Source of the DNA: Olsenella profusa F0195
GTDB taxonomy: Bacteria > Actinomycetota > Coriobacteriia > Coriobacteriales > Atopobiaceae
DNA: 64,000 nt
Direction: 5' to 3'
Assembly (NCBI RefSeq): GCF_000468755.1
Contig: NZ_AWEZ01000045.1
Coordinates: 62,001-126,000, forward strand
Under the pieces are notes generated by a model. That model saw nothing but the letters and a program-made list of their open reading frames with translations, had not been told where the DNA came from and did not search any database. Below are positions 33,438 to 42,042 of this stretch, piece by piece (the first letter of the stretch is position 1; every line of letters begins with the position of its first letter). A program made the translations under genes and the position numbers.

Positions 33438-35126
33438 GTGGCCACGCCCGCCGAGGAAGAGCCAGCCACAGGGGGCGACCTCTACGAGACGATTGGCCTG
33501 TTGGGGGGTCGATCGGCTCAGGAGCGCTATGGCATCACGCGTGCCACGAAGGTGGCCCGCCTGAGGGAGATACTCTCCATCGCGCGCCATTACGACATCC
33601 TGCATGGCATCACCCCCATCATGCTCCGTCGGCTGCTCGAGGAGCTTGGCCCCACCTTCGTGAAGGCTGGACAGATCCTCTCCATGCGCTCCGAGATTCT
33701 GCCCGAGAGCTTCTGCAACGAGCTGGCCAAGCTGCGCACCAACGTTGAGCCCATGGATCGCGACCTGCTTTTGGCCACGCTGCGCGCGGAGTACGAGACG
33801 CCGATCGAGGACATCTTCGACGCCATCGACGACGTGCCATTGGGATCGGCGTCGGTGGCGCAGGTGCATAAGGCGCGCCTTGTCACGGGTGAGCTCGTGG
33901 CCATCAAGGTGCAACGACCGCACGTGCAGGAGATCATGGCGCAGGACATATCCATCATGCGCTCGCTGGCCAAGCATGCCTCGGGCATGATGGGCAGCGA
34001 CCAGTTCCTTGACCTCAAGAGCGTGGTGGATGAGCTCTGGCAGTCGTTCTGCGAGGAGACTGACTTCCTGGTGGAGGCGCGCAGCCTCGAGGAGTTCAAG
34101 CGCAACAACGCATCCTGCCGTTTCGTGGACTGCCCCAAGCCCTATCCGCGGCTCTGCACCGAGCACGTGGTGGTCATGGACTATGTGGATGGCATCCCCA
34201 TCGGTCAGCTGGACGAGCTCAGGGAGGCTGGCTACGACCTCGAGGAGATCGGCACGAAGCTGGTTGACAACTACACGCAGCAGCTGCTTGATGACGGCTT
34301 CTTCCATGCCGACCCGCATCCAGGCAACCTCGTGGTGCAGGAGGGGAAGATCGTCTATCTCGACCTCGGGCTTATGGGCAGGCTCTCCGCCCACGACAGG
34401 GGGGCCATCAGGGACATGGTGCTCGCCGTTGCGGAGCATGACTCCGCAGCCCTGAAGGATGGCCTCCTGCGCTTCGCCGTCAGTGACGTGAGCGGCGTGG
34501 ACCATCCGCAGCTGCTCCAGGATCTCGACCAGATCATCGGCTCCTATGGCATGGCGGACCTCTCCGAGCTGGATCTGGGTGCCTTCCTCAATGCGCTCAT
34601 CCAGATGGCGCGCCATGATGGTGTGGAGCTGCCGGGGACCGTGACCATGTTGGCCCGCTCACTCGTGACGCTCGAGGGTGTGGCCGACCTGTTCTTGCCA
34701 AACGTGTCAATGGTCGACATCATCCGCCGGCACATCAGGAATCACTTCGACCTCCTGGATTCCCTCAGGGACGAGATGGGGGAGCTCGCACGCAGCTCGA
34801 TGCGGGCGAGCAAGAGCCTGATAGGTGCCGCCGGCGATGCCTCGCTCGCCATGCACATGCTTACGAGGGGCCAGCTGCGCATGAACCTCGACCTGCCCGG
34901 TACCGAGGATCCCATGAGCGACATTGCGCATGCTGCCGATCGCCTCACGATGGGCATCGTGATCGCGGGCTTGTTCATCGGTTCGTCGATCCTGTACTAC
35001 GCGCGCGTGCAGCCCATCGTGTTCGGCATTCCCGTCATCGGCATCATCGGCTACATCGTGGCGTTGGTGCTGGGACTCTGGATCATCAGCCAGATCATGA
35101 ACGAGCAGCGTCATCGGAGGCGCTAG
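33438..35126 (+). CDS. ABC1/AarF/UbiB family atypical kinase
   Basis: A 562-residue membrane-linked atypical kinase or ATPase. The N-terminal KxGQ motif is GPTFVKAGQILSMRSEILP, and the Ala-rich loop and VAIK lysine are PLGSASVAQVHKARL and LVAIKVQRP. The catalytic segment reads FFHADPHPGNLVV and the metal Asp is in VYLDLGLMG. Two hydrophobic segments close the protein (IVIAGLFIGSSILYYA and VFGIPVIGIIGYIVALVLGL). The family supports ubiquinone synthesis in aerobes; an anaerobe of this kind would not be expected to make ubiquinone, so another lipid-related role is likely. Start is GTG, 6 bp after the phasin-like gene. Confidence 0.9.
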   Translation: MATPAEEEPATGGDLYETIGLLGGRSAQERYGITRATKVARLREILSIARHYDILHGITPIMLRRLLEELGPTFVKAGQILSMRSEILPESFCNELAKLRTNVEPMDRDLLLATLRAEYETPIEDIFDAIDDVPLGSASVAQVHKARLVTGELVAIKVQRPHVQEIMAQDISIMRSLAKHASGMMGSDQFLDLKSVVDELWQSFCEETDFLVEARSLEEFKRNNASCRFVDCPKPYPRLCTEHVVVMDYVDGIPIGQLDELREAGYDLEEIGTKLVDNYTQQLLDDGFFHADPHPGNLVVQEGKIVYLDLGLMGRLSAHDRGAIRDMVLAVAEHDSAALKDGLLRFAVSDVSGVDHPQLLQDLDQIIGSYGMADLSELDLGAFLNALIQMARHDGVELPGTVTMLARSLVTLEGVADLFLPNVSMVDIIRRHIRNHFDLLDSLRDEMGELARSSMRASKSLIGAAGDASLAMHMLTRGQLRMNLDLPGTEDPMSDIAHAADRLTMGIVIAGLFIGSSILYYARVQPIVFGIPVIGIIGYIVALVLGLWIISQIMNEQRHRRR

Positions 35127-35431
35127 CGTGGGCCGACCTCGGACGCTCGGTCCACCGTCGTGACGGATGTGATCCGAGACTGGTCGCCGGGCGCTGCCGT
35201 GCCACTGCCATCCTGGACGGTCGTGTCCCGGGCGACGGCATCCACCGCGTCCATACCCTTTGCTGACCCTGCCAAGCGCTGCATAGTGACCATCGAGCGA
35301 CATGTTGTCCGCCTGCATGATGAAGAACTGCGAGCTGCCGGAACCCGCATCGCTCGAGCGGGCCTGCCGATGGTGCCACGCACATGGGAGATGACGTTGA
35401 CGACGCCGTTCTGGCTGAGCTCCCCCTTGTA
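35123..35431 (-). pseudogene. Cyclophilin-type peptidyl-prolyl isomerase relic
   Basis: The minus strand encodes the C-terminal half of a cyclophilin in pieces. One frame gives KGELSQNGVVNVISHVRGTI, a shifted frame gives ARSSDAGSGSSQFFIMQADN and then MSLDGHYAALGRVSKG, and the first frame resumes with MDAVDAVARDTTVQDG to a TAG at 35123. Two opposite one-base shifts (near 35370 and 35263) thus frame-shift the middle. The N-terminal half of the fold, including the catalytic Arg region, is missing. No start codon or ribosome site is apparent. Its stop overlaps the UbiB stop on the other strand. Confidence 0.75.
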
Positions 35432-35436
35432 TGCAG

Positions 35437-35485
35437 AAAAAAGGAATAGTAGGGGGTCGTGAGTCACGTGCGGCTCATGACCCCC
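35437..35485 (-). terminator. Terminator of the ABC exporter operon
   Basis: A 12-bp stem with one G-U pair (35452-35463 with 35474-35485) and a 10-nt loop lies 28 bp after the last ABC gene. On the minus strand a T6 run (35437-35442) follows after 9 bases. Confidence 0.55.
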
Positions 35486-35512
35486 CTGTGCTGGCGGATG
35501 TGCGAGCAGCTC

Positions 35513-37489
35513 CTACTCCAGTTCGAACGCTCCGGTGTAGAGCTGGTAGTACGTGCCCCTCTGGGCGATGAGGTCATCGTGCGCCCCACGCTCGATGATG
35601 CGACCATGGTCCAGCACGATGATGACGTCTGAGTTGCGCACGGTGGAGAGGCGGTGCGCGATCACGAACGTCGTGCGCCCCTTCATCAGCGCATCCATAC
35701 CGCGCTGGACAATCTGCTCGGTGCGGGTGTCGATGGAGGACGTCGCCTCGTCCATGATCATGACGGGCGGGTCGGCCACGGCTGCGCGGGCGATGGAGAG
35801 CAGCTGGCGCTGGCCCTGCGAGAGCTGCGCCGCATTGTCCGTGAGCATCGTCTCGTAACCCTCGGGAAGGCGCTCGATGAACGAGTCGGCACCGGCGAGC
35901 TTGGCAGCCGCAATGCATTCGTCATCCGTGGCCTCGAGACGCCCGTAGCGGATGTTGTCCATGACGGTGCCTGTGAAGAGGTTCACGTCCTGCAGCACGA
36001 TACCGAGGGAGTGACGCAGGTCATCCTTCCTGATCTTGTTGATGTTGATGCCGTCGTAGCGGATCTTGCCGTCGTCGATGTCATAGAAGCGGTTGATGAG
36101 GTTGGTGATCGTCGTCTTGCCGGCACCCGTCGCGCCCACGAAGGCCACCTTCTGCCCGGGGAGGGCATACAGCGAGATGTTGTGCAGCACGATATGGTCG
36201 GGGCTGTAGCCGAAGTCCACGTGGTCGAGGACGACCTCACCTTGGAGCGGCACGTAGTTGGTGAAGCCCCTCTCCTGATGAGGGTGCCGCCATGCCCAGG
36301 TGCCCGTGTGCCCGGACGTCTCGATGAGCCTGCCCGATGTGGCATCGCGCTTGGTGCGGACCAGGGTCACGTAGCCATCGTCGGTCTCAGGCCCCTCGTC
36401 CAGGAGGTCGAAGATGCGTTCGGCACCCGCGAGGCCCATGACCACGAAGTTGATTTGCTGGGAGACCTGGCCGATAGAGCCGGCGAAGCGCTTCGTGAGG
36501 TTGAGGAACGGCACCACGATGGCGATCGTGAGCGCGCCACCGCTGATGGAGGGGTTGGGGAAGCCCGTCGTGAGGAACAGGCCACCGGAAAGCGCCACCA
36601 GCACATAGGCGAGGTTGCCCAGGTTCATGAGGACGGGACCGAGGGTGTTGCCATAGATGTTGGCGTTCTTGGCCGCCTGGAAGAGCTTCTCGTTGACCCT
36701 GTCGAAGTTCTCCTGCATCTCGCGTTCGTGCGTGAAGACCTTGACGACCTTCTGGCCGTTCATGGACTCCTCCGCAAAGCCCTCGGTGTTGGCGAGCTCC
36801 ACCTGCTGCTTGAGGAAGAAGCGTGCCGAGCGGCCGCCCATGAAGCGCACGAGCCAGGTCATGAGGGCGACGACCAGCAGCACCACGATGGACAGGGGGA
36901 CGGAATACCACAGCATGATGAAGAGCGTGGAGGCCATCTGCAACATCATGGTGAGCAGGTTGGGCAGCGCCTGCCCGATGAGCTGGCGCAGTGTGTCCAC
37001 GTCATTGGTGTAGTGCGACATGATGTCGCCGTGCTTCGTGCTATCGAAGTAGCGGATGGGCAGGTCTTCCATGTGGTCGAACATCTGGTTGCGAACCTTC
37101 ATGAGGGTGCCCTGCGTCACGATGGCGGCAAGCTGCGTCTGGGTGGCCTGTGCCGCGATGGCGATGACGTACGTGCCGATGAGCGTGAGGATGATGGGGA
37201 CGATCTGCTGGGCGGCGGCGTCCCAGTTGCCAGTGGAGAAGTGCTCCCCAACGACGTCCAGCACCTGCTGCATGAACACGGAGGGCAGCGAGGTGAGGAT
37301 GGCTGCCGCAAGGATGCAGACGATCATGATGGTGGTGCGCACGGGGTAGTACGTGAAGATGAGACCGATGGTGCGCTTGAACACGATGCCGGGATTGCGT
37401 GCGGCGCGGCCACGGCCACCGGACGCACCCTCGTGTCGGACGTCCTGGGATCCTGTTGCCTGCTGGTCCCTTTTGGTCTCGCTACTCAT
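35513..37489 (-). CDS. ABC exporter half-transporter (consensus ATPase site subunit)
   Basis: A 658-residue type IV ABC exporter half: six membrane helices (about residues 40-330) and a C-terminal ATPase. Walker A is GATGAGKTT, the Q loop is GIVLQDVN, Walker B with catalytic Glu is VMIMDEATSS, and the H loop is VIAHRLSTV. The signature motif is altered to LSQGQRQLL. A 30-residue insert precedes the ATPase domain. The start ATG at 37489 is preceded by AGGAGGTCGGGGCAC and overlaps its partner by 8 bp. With the upstream partner it forms a heterodimer with one active and one degenerate site. Likely a drug, peptide or lipid exporter under MarR control. Confidence 0.93.
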   Translation of the reverse strand: MSSETKRDQQATGSQDVRHEGASGGRGRAARNPGIVFKRTIGLIFTYYPVRTTIMIVCILAAAILTSLPSVFMQQVLDVVGEHFSTGNWDAAAQQIVPIILTLIGTYVIAIAAQATQTQLAAIVTQGTLMKVRNQMFDHMEDLPIRYFDSTKHGDIMSHYTNDVDTLRQLIGQALPNLLTMMLQMASTLFIMLWYSVPLSIVVLLVVALMTWLVRFMGGRSARFFLKQQVELANTEGFAEESMNGQKVVKVFTHEREMQENFDRVNEKLFQAAKNANIYGNTLGPVLMNLGNLAYVLVALSGGLFLTTGFPNPSISGGALTIAIVVPFLNLTKRFAGSIGQVSQQINFVVMGLAGAERIFDLLDEGPETDDGYVTLVRTKRDATSGRLIETSGHTGTWAWRHPHQERGFTNYVPLQGEVVLDHVDFGYSPDHIVLHNISLYALPGQKVAFVGATGAGKTTITNLINRFYDIDDGKIRYDGININKIRKDDLRHSLGIVLQDVNLFTGTVMDNIRYGRLEATDDECIAAAKLAGADSFIERLPEGYETMLTDNAAQLSQGQRQLLSIARAAVADPPVMIMDEATSSIDTRTEQIVQRGMDALMKGRTTFVIAHRLSTVRNSDVIIVLDHGRIIERGAHDDLIAQRGTYYQLYTGAFELE

Positions 37490-39386
37490 GTGCCCCGACC
37501 TCCTTCCTCGTGCCGGTTGCATCGCCTGCGACATCGGCGTCCTCCATGGAGCCCATCTTCTGATCGTGGGACTGCTTGTTCTGGGAGGTGTAGGTCTCGC
37601 GGTAGATGTCGCTCGTGCGCAGCAGCTCGTCGTGCGTTCCGATGGCGCTGATCTGGCCATTGTCCATGACCACGATGCGGTCGGCGTCCTCGACGGAACT
37701 CGTGCGCTGCGCGATGATTATCTTGGTGGTCTCGGGAATGAAGTTCCTGAAGCCCTGGCGGATGAGCTTGTCGGTCTTGGTGTCCACGGCACTCGTGGAG
37801 TCATCCAGAATCAGGACCTTGGGCTTCTTGAGCAGGGCGCGTGCGATGCACAGGCGCTGCTTCTGGCCGCCGGAGACGTTCGTGCCGCCCTGCTCGATGT
37901 AGGTGTCGTACTTCTGGGGCATGAGCTGGATGAACTCGTCCGCCTGGGCGAGCTTGCAGGCCTCGACGATCTCCTCGTCCGTGGCGTTCTCGTCGCCCCA
38001 GCGCAGGTTGTCCTTGATGGTGCCCGAGAAGAGGACGTTGCGCTGCAGGACGACGGCCACCTGGTTGCGCAGGGTGTCGAGGTCGTATTCGCGCACGTCC
38101 ACCCCACTCACCTTGACGGAGCCCGTGGTGACGTCGTAGAGGCGGCTGATGAGCTGGATGAGCGTCGACTTGGAGGAGCCGGTGCCGCCAATGATGCCGA
38201 TGACCTCGCCGCTCTTGATGTGCAGGTCGATGTCACGCAGTGCCATGCGCTCGGCGTGACGGGAGTACTCGAAGCTCACGTGGTCGAAGTCGATGGAGCC
38301 GTCCACCACGGTGTGGCGGGGGTTCGCGGGGCTCGTGAGGTCGGGCTTCTCGATGAGCACGGCGCAGAGGCGGCGTGCGCTCTCCTCGGACATGGTCACG
38401 ATGACGAAGATCATCGAGAACATCATGAGGCTCATGAGCATCGAGAAGCCATAGGTGATGAGGGCGGACATCTGACCGACGTTCATGGTGGTGCCATAGC
38501 TCTGGATGGTGGCGCGCGAGCCAAAGAACAGCACGAAGGTGTACACGACGTCGATGGCGAGCGTCATGAGGGGCATGCCGAGGGCGAGGATGCGCTCGAC
38601 ATGCACGAAGTCATGGTAGAGGCCCTCGGAGGCCGCGTTGAACTTCTGCTTCTCATAGCCGCTGCGCACGAAGGACTTGACCACGCGGATGCCGCTGACG
38701 TTCTCCTCGACGGAGTCGTTGAGGACGTCGTACTTGTGGAAGATGCGGCGGAACATGGGCATGACCTTGATGGCGATGCCAAAGATGGCGGCGCTCAGCA
38801 GCACGGAGATGATCACGTACACCACGGCCATGCTGCCGCCCGTGATGAAGGCCATCACGATGGCGAAGACGATCATGAGCGGGGCGCGGATGGCGGTGCG
38901 GATGATCATCATGTATGCGAGCTGCACGTTCGTGGTGTCGGTGGTGAGACGCGTCACGAGCGAGCTCGTGGAGAAGCGGTCGATGTTGGAGAACGAGAAG
39001 CGCTGGATGGTCGCGAAGAGGTCGTGGCGGAGGTTGCGCGCGAATCCCGTGGCCGCAATGGAGCAGGTGACGCCCGCGCTTGCGCCGCAGGCGAGCGAGA
39101 TGACGGCCAGGGCAACCAGGATGAGGCTGTAGTGGCCAATGGTTGCCATGTCCGCTCCCTGCTGCAGCGCATCGATGAGCTGCGCCGTGATGAACGGGAT
39201 GATGCACTCGATGGCGACCTCGCCGATCACGAGGATGGGTGTGATGATAGAGTCCCTGCGGAACTCGCGGATGCTCTTGGCGAGCGTGGAGAGAATGCTT
39301 CCGTAGCTGAGCTGCTCGGCGGAGGGGTCACTCTCCGTCTGTGAGCCCCGTGCCGCTGCGGTGGTGTCTGCATTCCTAGTGCTCAC
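37482..39386 (-). CDS. ABC exporter half-transporter (degenerate ATPase site subunit)
   Basis: A 634-residue ABC exporter half, partner of the downstream gene. Six membrane helices come first, then Walker A as GGTGSSKST, signature VSGGQKQRL, and Walker B as LILDDSTSAVD, in which Asp replaces the catalytic Glu. The H loop reads IIAQRTSSV with Gln in place of His. These changes are typical of the non-hydrolysing half of heterodimeric exporters such as BmrCD. The start is GTG at 39386, after GGGAGACACCCT. The frame overlaps the end of the MarR gene by 11 bp. Confidence 0.93.
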   Translation of the reverse strand: MSTRNADTTAAARGSQTESDPSAEQLSYGSILSTLAKSIREFRRDSIITPILVIGEVAIECIIPFITAQLIDALQQGADMATIGHYSLILVALAVISLACGASAGVTCSIAATGFARNLRHDLFATIQRFSFSNIDRFSTSSLVTRLTTDTTNVQLAYMMIIRTAIRAPLMIVFAIVMAFITGGSMAVVYVIISVLLSAAIFGIAIKVMPMFRRIFHKYDVLNDSVEENVSGIRVVKSFVRSGYEKQKFNAASEGLYHDFVHVERILALGMPLMTLAIDVVYTFVLFFGSRATIQSYGTTMNVGQMSALITYGFSMLMSLMMFSMIFVIVTMSEESARRLCAVLIEKPDLTSPANPRHTVVDGSIDFDHVSFEYSRHAERMALRDIDLHIKSGEVIGIIGGTGSSKSTLIQLISRLYDVTTGSVKVSGVDVREYDLDTLRNQVAVVLQRNVLFSGTIKDNLRWGDENATDEEIVEACKLAQADEFIQLMPQKYDTYIEQGGTNVSGGQKQRLCIARALLKKPKVLILDDSTSAVDTKTDKLIRQGFRNFIPETTKIIIAQRTSSVEDADRIVVMDNGQISAIGTHDELLRTSDIYRETYTSQNKQSHDQKMGSMEDADVAGDATGTRKEVGAHE

Positions 39387-39867
39387 AGGGTGTCTCCCTT
39401 CTGTCGTATTCCTTCTTCTGCCAGCTCTGCTCGACCCTCTCGAGGAGGCTGGCGAGCTGTTCGCGTTCTGGTGGGGTGAGGGCGCCGAGGGAATCCCGCA
39501 CGAAGGCGAGGCGCCTCTCGGTCTCCTCGCGTGCGACCGTGGATCTGGTGGGGGTGAGGGCGATCTCCAGCTGGCGGCGGTCCTGCTCCGAGCGCGTGCG
39601 CGTCACCAGCCCCTCCGCCTCCAGCTTTGCCAGCACCTCCGAGAGGGCGGCCGAGCTGATGGAGTAGCTGTCCTGCAGCTCCCGCTGCGTGAGGTGCCCG
39701 CCACAGTGCAGCAGCTGCGTGAGGATGTGCTGCTTGCCGCTGCGGCCTCCTGCGTGCACGTGCAGATAGTGGCCGAAGAAGCCAAAGCTGCGCATCACGC
39801 GCTTCTCGGGCGTGCCCTCCAGCAGCCCCCACTCCCTGGAGAGGGATTCCTTGGTCAAGGGGCCCAT
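39376..39867 (-). CDS. MarR-family transcriptional regulator
   Basis: A 163-residue winged-helix repressor. The helix-turn-helix is LTQRELQDSYSISSAALSEV, followed by the wing KLEAEGLVTRTRSEQDRRQLE, typical of MarR. It is first in an operon with the two ABC exporter halves and so probably controls its own efflux pump. The ATG at 39867 has its GGGAGG almost touching it; a TTG three codons downstream would have better spacing and may be the true start. Promoter and inverted repeat upstream are described separately. Confidence 0.92.
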   Translation of the reverse strand: MGPLTKESLSREWGLLEGTPEKRVMRSFGFFGHYLHVHAGGRSGKQHILTQLLHCGGHLTQRELQDSYSISSAALSEVLAKLEAEGLVTRTRSEQDRRQLEIALTPTRSTVAREETERRLAFVRDSLGALTPPEREQLASLLERVEQSWQKKEYDRRETPCEH

Positions 39868-39898
39868 CCTCCCTACTCGTACCTGATGAACCGTTGGC

Positions 39899-39928
39899 AG
39901 GATACGAGCGCGGAACGATGGATGTCAA
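39899..39928 (-). promoter_or_regulatory. Promoter of the marR-ABC operon
   Basis: On the minus strand TTGACA (39923-39928) and TATCCT (39899-39904) are separated by 18 bp, about 35 bp before the MarR start. Confidence 0.6.
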
Positions 39929-39958
39929 GGTACCTAGCAAATAATCGCAAAGTACCTT
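39927..39958. promoter_or_regulatory. Inverted repeat overlapping the -35 of the marR promoter
   Basis: AAGGTAC and GTACCTT form 7-bp arms around an 18-bp AT-rich centre that contains two direct copies of GCAAA 10 bp apart. The left arm overlaps the TTGACA hexamer. It is a candidate MarR operator. Confidence 0.45.
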
Positions 39959-40009
39959 CCCAATTATCTTCACATCTCCACAGTGCGGGCCGAAAGGCGC
40001 CGTGCGACC

Positions 40010-40510
40010 GTGACCTATCGCCTCCTGCTGCCGCGGTCGCCGGGGTGACGGCGGCTCTTCGGCGCTTGGATGCCCGTGGCTTGGCGTTGGGGCCATAGGC
40101 GGCGCCGCTGCGATTGCCATGGATGGGGGCGCGGAAACCCCTCCTTATGCAGGCGCTGGCAGAGGCTGTCGGCGCGGTGCCTGCCGCGGCAGAGCACGAT
40201 GACGCGCTTGGTGCCCTCCTGTTCGAGCGAGGCGGGCATCAGCCTGTTCTTTGCCTGTGCGGAGACGGGTGGCACGTGCTGCTCCACGGTCTCGGCGATC
40301 GTACCCTTGGGTTGCGATCCTGACGCGTGCGGGGCCGCGCACGGGAGGACTCGTGTGGGCGAGGGCATCATCAAAGGGCAGCTGGGGGATGGCGGCGGCC
40401 TGCACGGGGGAGGGCGTCTCGTGGCCCAGGCCGATGACGGCGACATGCGTGACCTGAGAGAGTCCCAGTGTCTCAAAGCTGGGAGCGGTGGTCTGGGAGC
40501 GGTGGTTCAT
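40010..40510 (-). pseudogene. Collapsed DEAD-box RNA helicase relic
   Basis: Several minus-strand frames give pieces of one DEAD-box helicase in the right order. From an ATG at 40510 comes the Q-motif region (PSFETLGLSQ, LGHETPSPVQAAAIPQL). Motifs I to III are missing. A second frame then gives helicase domain 2: GTIAETVEQHVPPVSAQAKN and RVIVLCRGRHRADSLCQRLH. A third gives FRAPIHGNRS and a basic tail (PNAKPRASKRRR). The rest of domain 2 is lost. So at least two deletions and a frameshift have occurred. The 855-bp stretch between marR and metY is otherwise only promoter regions. Confidence 0.75.
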
Positions 40511-40640
40511 GGGTTCCTCGTCTGATAGGAGTCCGTAGGGGACTGTGGGAGTGACAAGTCTCACAGCCATACCCAGGCGGGCCAGGTGACCCGTCATCCC
40601 GTTGACAATCAACACGAAAATGTCTCCCTTGGCGTTCCCG

Positions 40641-40656
40641 CGCGTTCCCGAACGCG
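40641..40656. repeat. Small hairpin upstream of metY
   Basis: CGCGTT and AACGCG flank CCCG, 67 bp before the metY start. It may be part of the leader or a binding site. Confidence 0.3.
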
Positions 40657-40722
40657 TACCATGGGATCCTGTCCACGTCGCCGTATCCCTGGGCTCGTGA
40701 TTGCCCACGTAGAGGAGGCATC

Positions 40723-42000
40723 ATGTCGAGCATTGCAACACGCTGCATTCAGGCTGGCTACACGCCTGATAACGGGGAGCCCCGCCAGGTGCCCATCGTG
40801 CAGTCGACCACCTTCAAGTACGACACCTCGGAGCAGATGGGCCGGCTCTTTGACCTCGAGGCACCGGGCTACTTCTATACGCGCCTGCAGAATCCCACCA
40901 ACGATGCCGTCGCGGCAAAGATTGCCGCGCTCGAGGGCGGCACGGCGGCCATGCTCACCAGTTCGGGCCAGGCGGCCAACTTCTTTGCGGTCTTCAACAT
41001 CACCGAGTGCGGTGGCCACGTGGTGGCAAGCTCGACCATCTACGGCGGCACGTTCAACCTGTTGGCCCACACGCTGCGCAAGATGGGCATCGAGACCACG
41101 TTCGTCTCGCCGGACTGCACGGACGGGGAGCTTGACGCGGCCTTCCGTCCCACCACCACATGCGTCTTTGGCGAGACCATCGCCAACCCCGCGCTCACGG
41201 TGCTCGACATCGAGCGGTTCGCCCAGGCCGCCCATGCCCATGGCGTGCCCCTCATCGTGGACAACACGTTCCCCACGCCCATCAACTGCCGCCCCATCGA
41301 GTGGGGCGCCGATATCGTGACGCATTCCACCACCAAGTACATGGATGGCCATGGCGCGGCCGTGGGCGGTACCATCGTGGACTCGGGGAAGTTCGACTGG
41401 ATGGCGCATGCCGACAGGTTCCCGGGGCTCACCACGCCGGACGAGTCCTATCATGGCATCGTCTATGCCGAGAGGTTTGGGTGGGAGGGGGCCTTCATCA
41501 CCAAGGCCACCTCGCAGCTCATGCGTGACTTCGGCTCCATCCAGAGCCCCCAGAACGCCTATCTGCTCAACCTGGGTCTCGAGAGCCTGGACGTACGCAT
41601 GCCGCGCCACTGCGCCAACGGCATGGCCGTGGCCGAGTTCCTCGCGACCCATCCCAAGGTGGCGCATGTCGTCTATCCTGGGCTTCCCGGCGACAGCTAC
41701 CATGCCCTCGCCCAGAAGTACCTGCCCCGCGGCTCCTGCGGCGTCGTGAGCTTTGACGTGATGGGTGGCCGCGCGGCGGCGGAGAGGTTCATGGCCGCGC
41801 TCAGGCTCTGCACCATCGAGACGCATGTTGCCGATTCGCACACCTGCTGCCTGCACCCCGCAAGCTCGACGCACCGCCAGATGACGGACGAGGAGCTTGG
41901 CGCGGCAGGCATCGGGCCCGCGATGGTGCGCCTCTCCTGCGGCCTGGAGAGTGCCGAGGACATCGTGGCCGACCTCGACCAGGCGCTTGCCGCGATGTAG
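40723..42000 (+). CDS. metY: O-acetylhomoserine sulfhydrylase (aminocarboxypropyltransferase)
   Basis: PLP enzyme that makes homocysteine (or methionine) from O-acetylhomoserine and sulfide or methanethiol, 425 residues. The Cys/Met metabolism family is shown by QVPIVQSTTFKYDTSEQMG, YFYTRLQNPTNDAVAAKIAA, LEGGTAAMLTSSGQAANF, DNTFPTPINCRP and the PLP lysine in VTHSTTKYMDGHG near 205. The C-terminal ESLDVRMPRH and HPASSTHRQM motifs fit the MetY subgroup. The start follows AGAGGAGGCATC. No other methionine gene is close, and no SAM riboswitch was seen in the 212-bp upstream region. Confidence 0.93.
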   Translation: MSSIATRCIQAGYTPDNGEPRQVPIVQSTTFKYDTSEQMGRLFDLEAPGYFYTRLQNPTNDAVAAKIAALEGGTAAMLTSSGQAANFFAVFNITECGGHVVASSTIYGGTFNLLAHTLRKMGIETTFVSPDCTDGELDAAFRPTTTCVFGETIANPALTVLDIERFAQAAHAHGVPLIVDNTFPTPINCRPIEWGADIVTHSTTKYMDGHGAAVGGTIVDSGKFDWMAHADRFPGLTTPDESYHGIVYAERFGWEGAFITKATSQLMRDFGSIQSPQNAYLLNLGLESLDVRMPRHCANGMAVAEFLATHPKVAHVVYPGLPGDSYHALAQKYLPRGSCGVVSFDVMGGRAAAERFMAALRLCTIETHVADSHTCCLHPASSTHRQMTDEELGAAGIGPAMVRLSCGLESAEDIVADLDQALAAM

Positions 42001-42042
42001 CACGTCCCTGCGCGCCTTCGGGGGCCGCTACCTTGCGTCCTG

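Noticed and set aside
35654-39344. Two long plus-strand frames opposite the ABC exporter genes
   Set aside because: They mirror the ABC codons, have biased composition and no domain; the minus-strand genes have complete ATPase motifs.
40511-40722. SAM riboswitch before metY
   Set aside because: Only a short CGCGTT/AACGCG hairpin is present; none of the conserved riboswitch core was recognisable.
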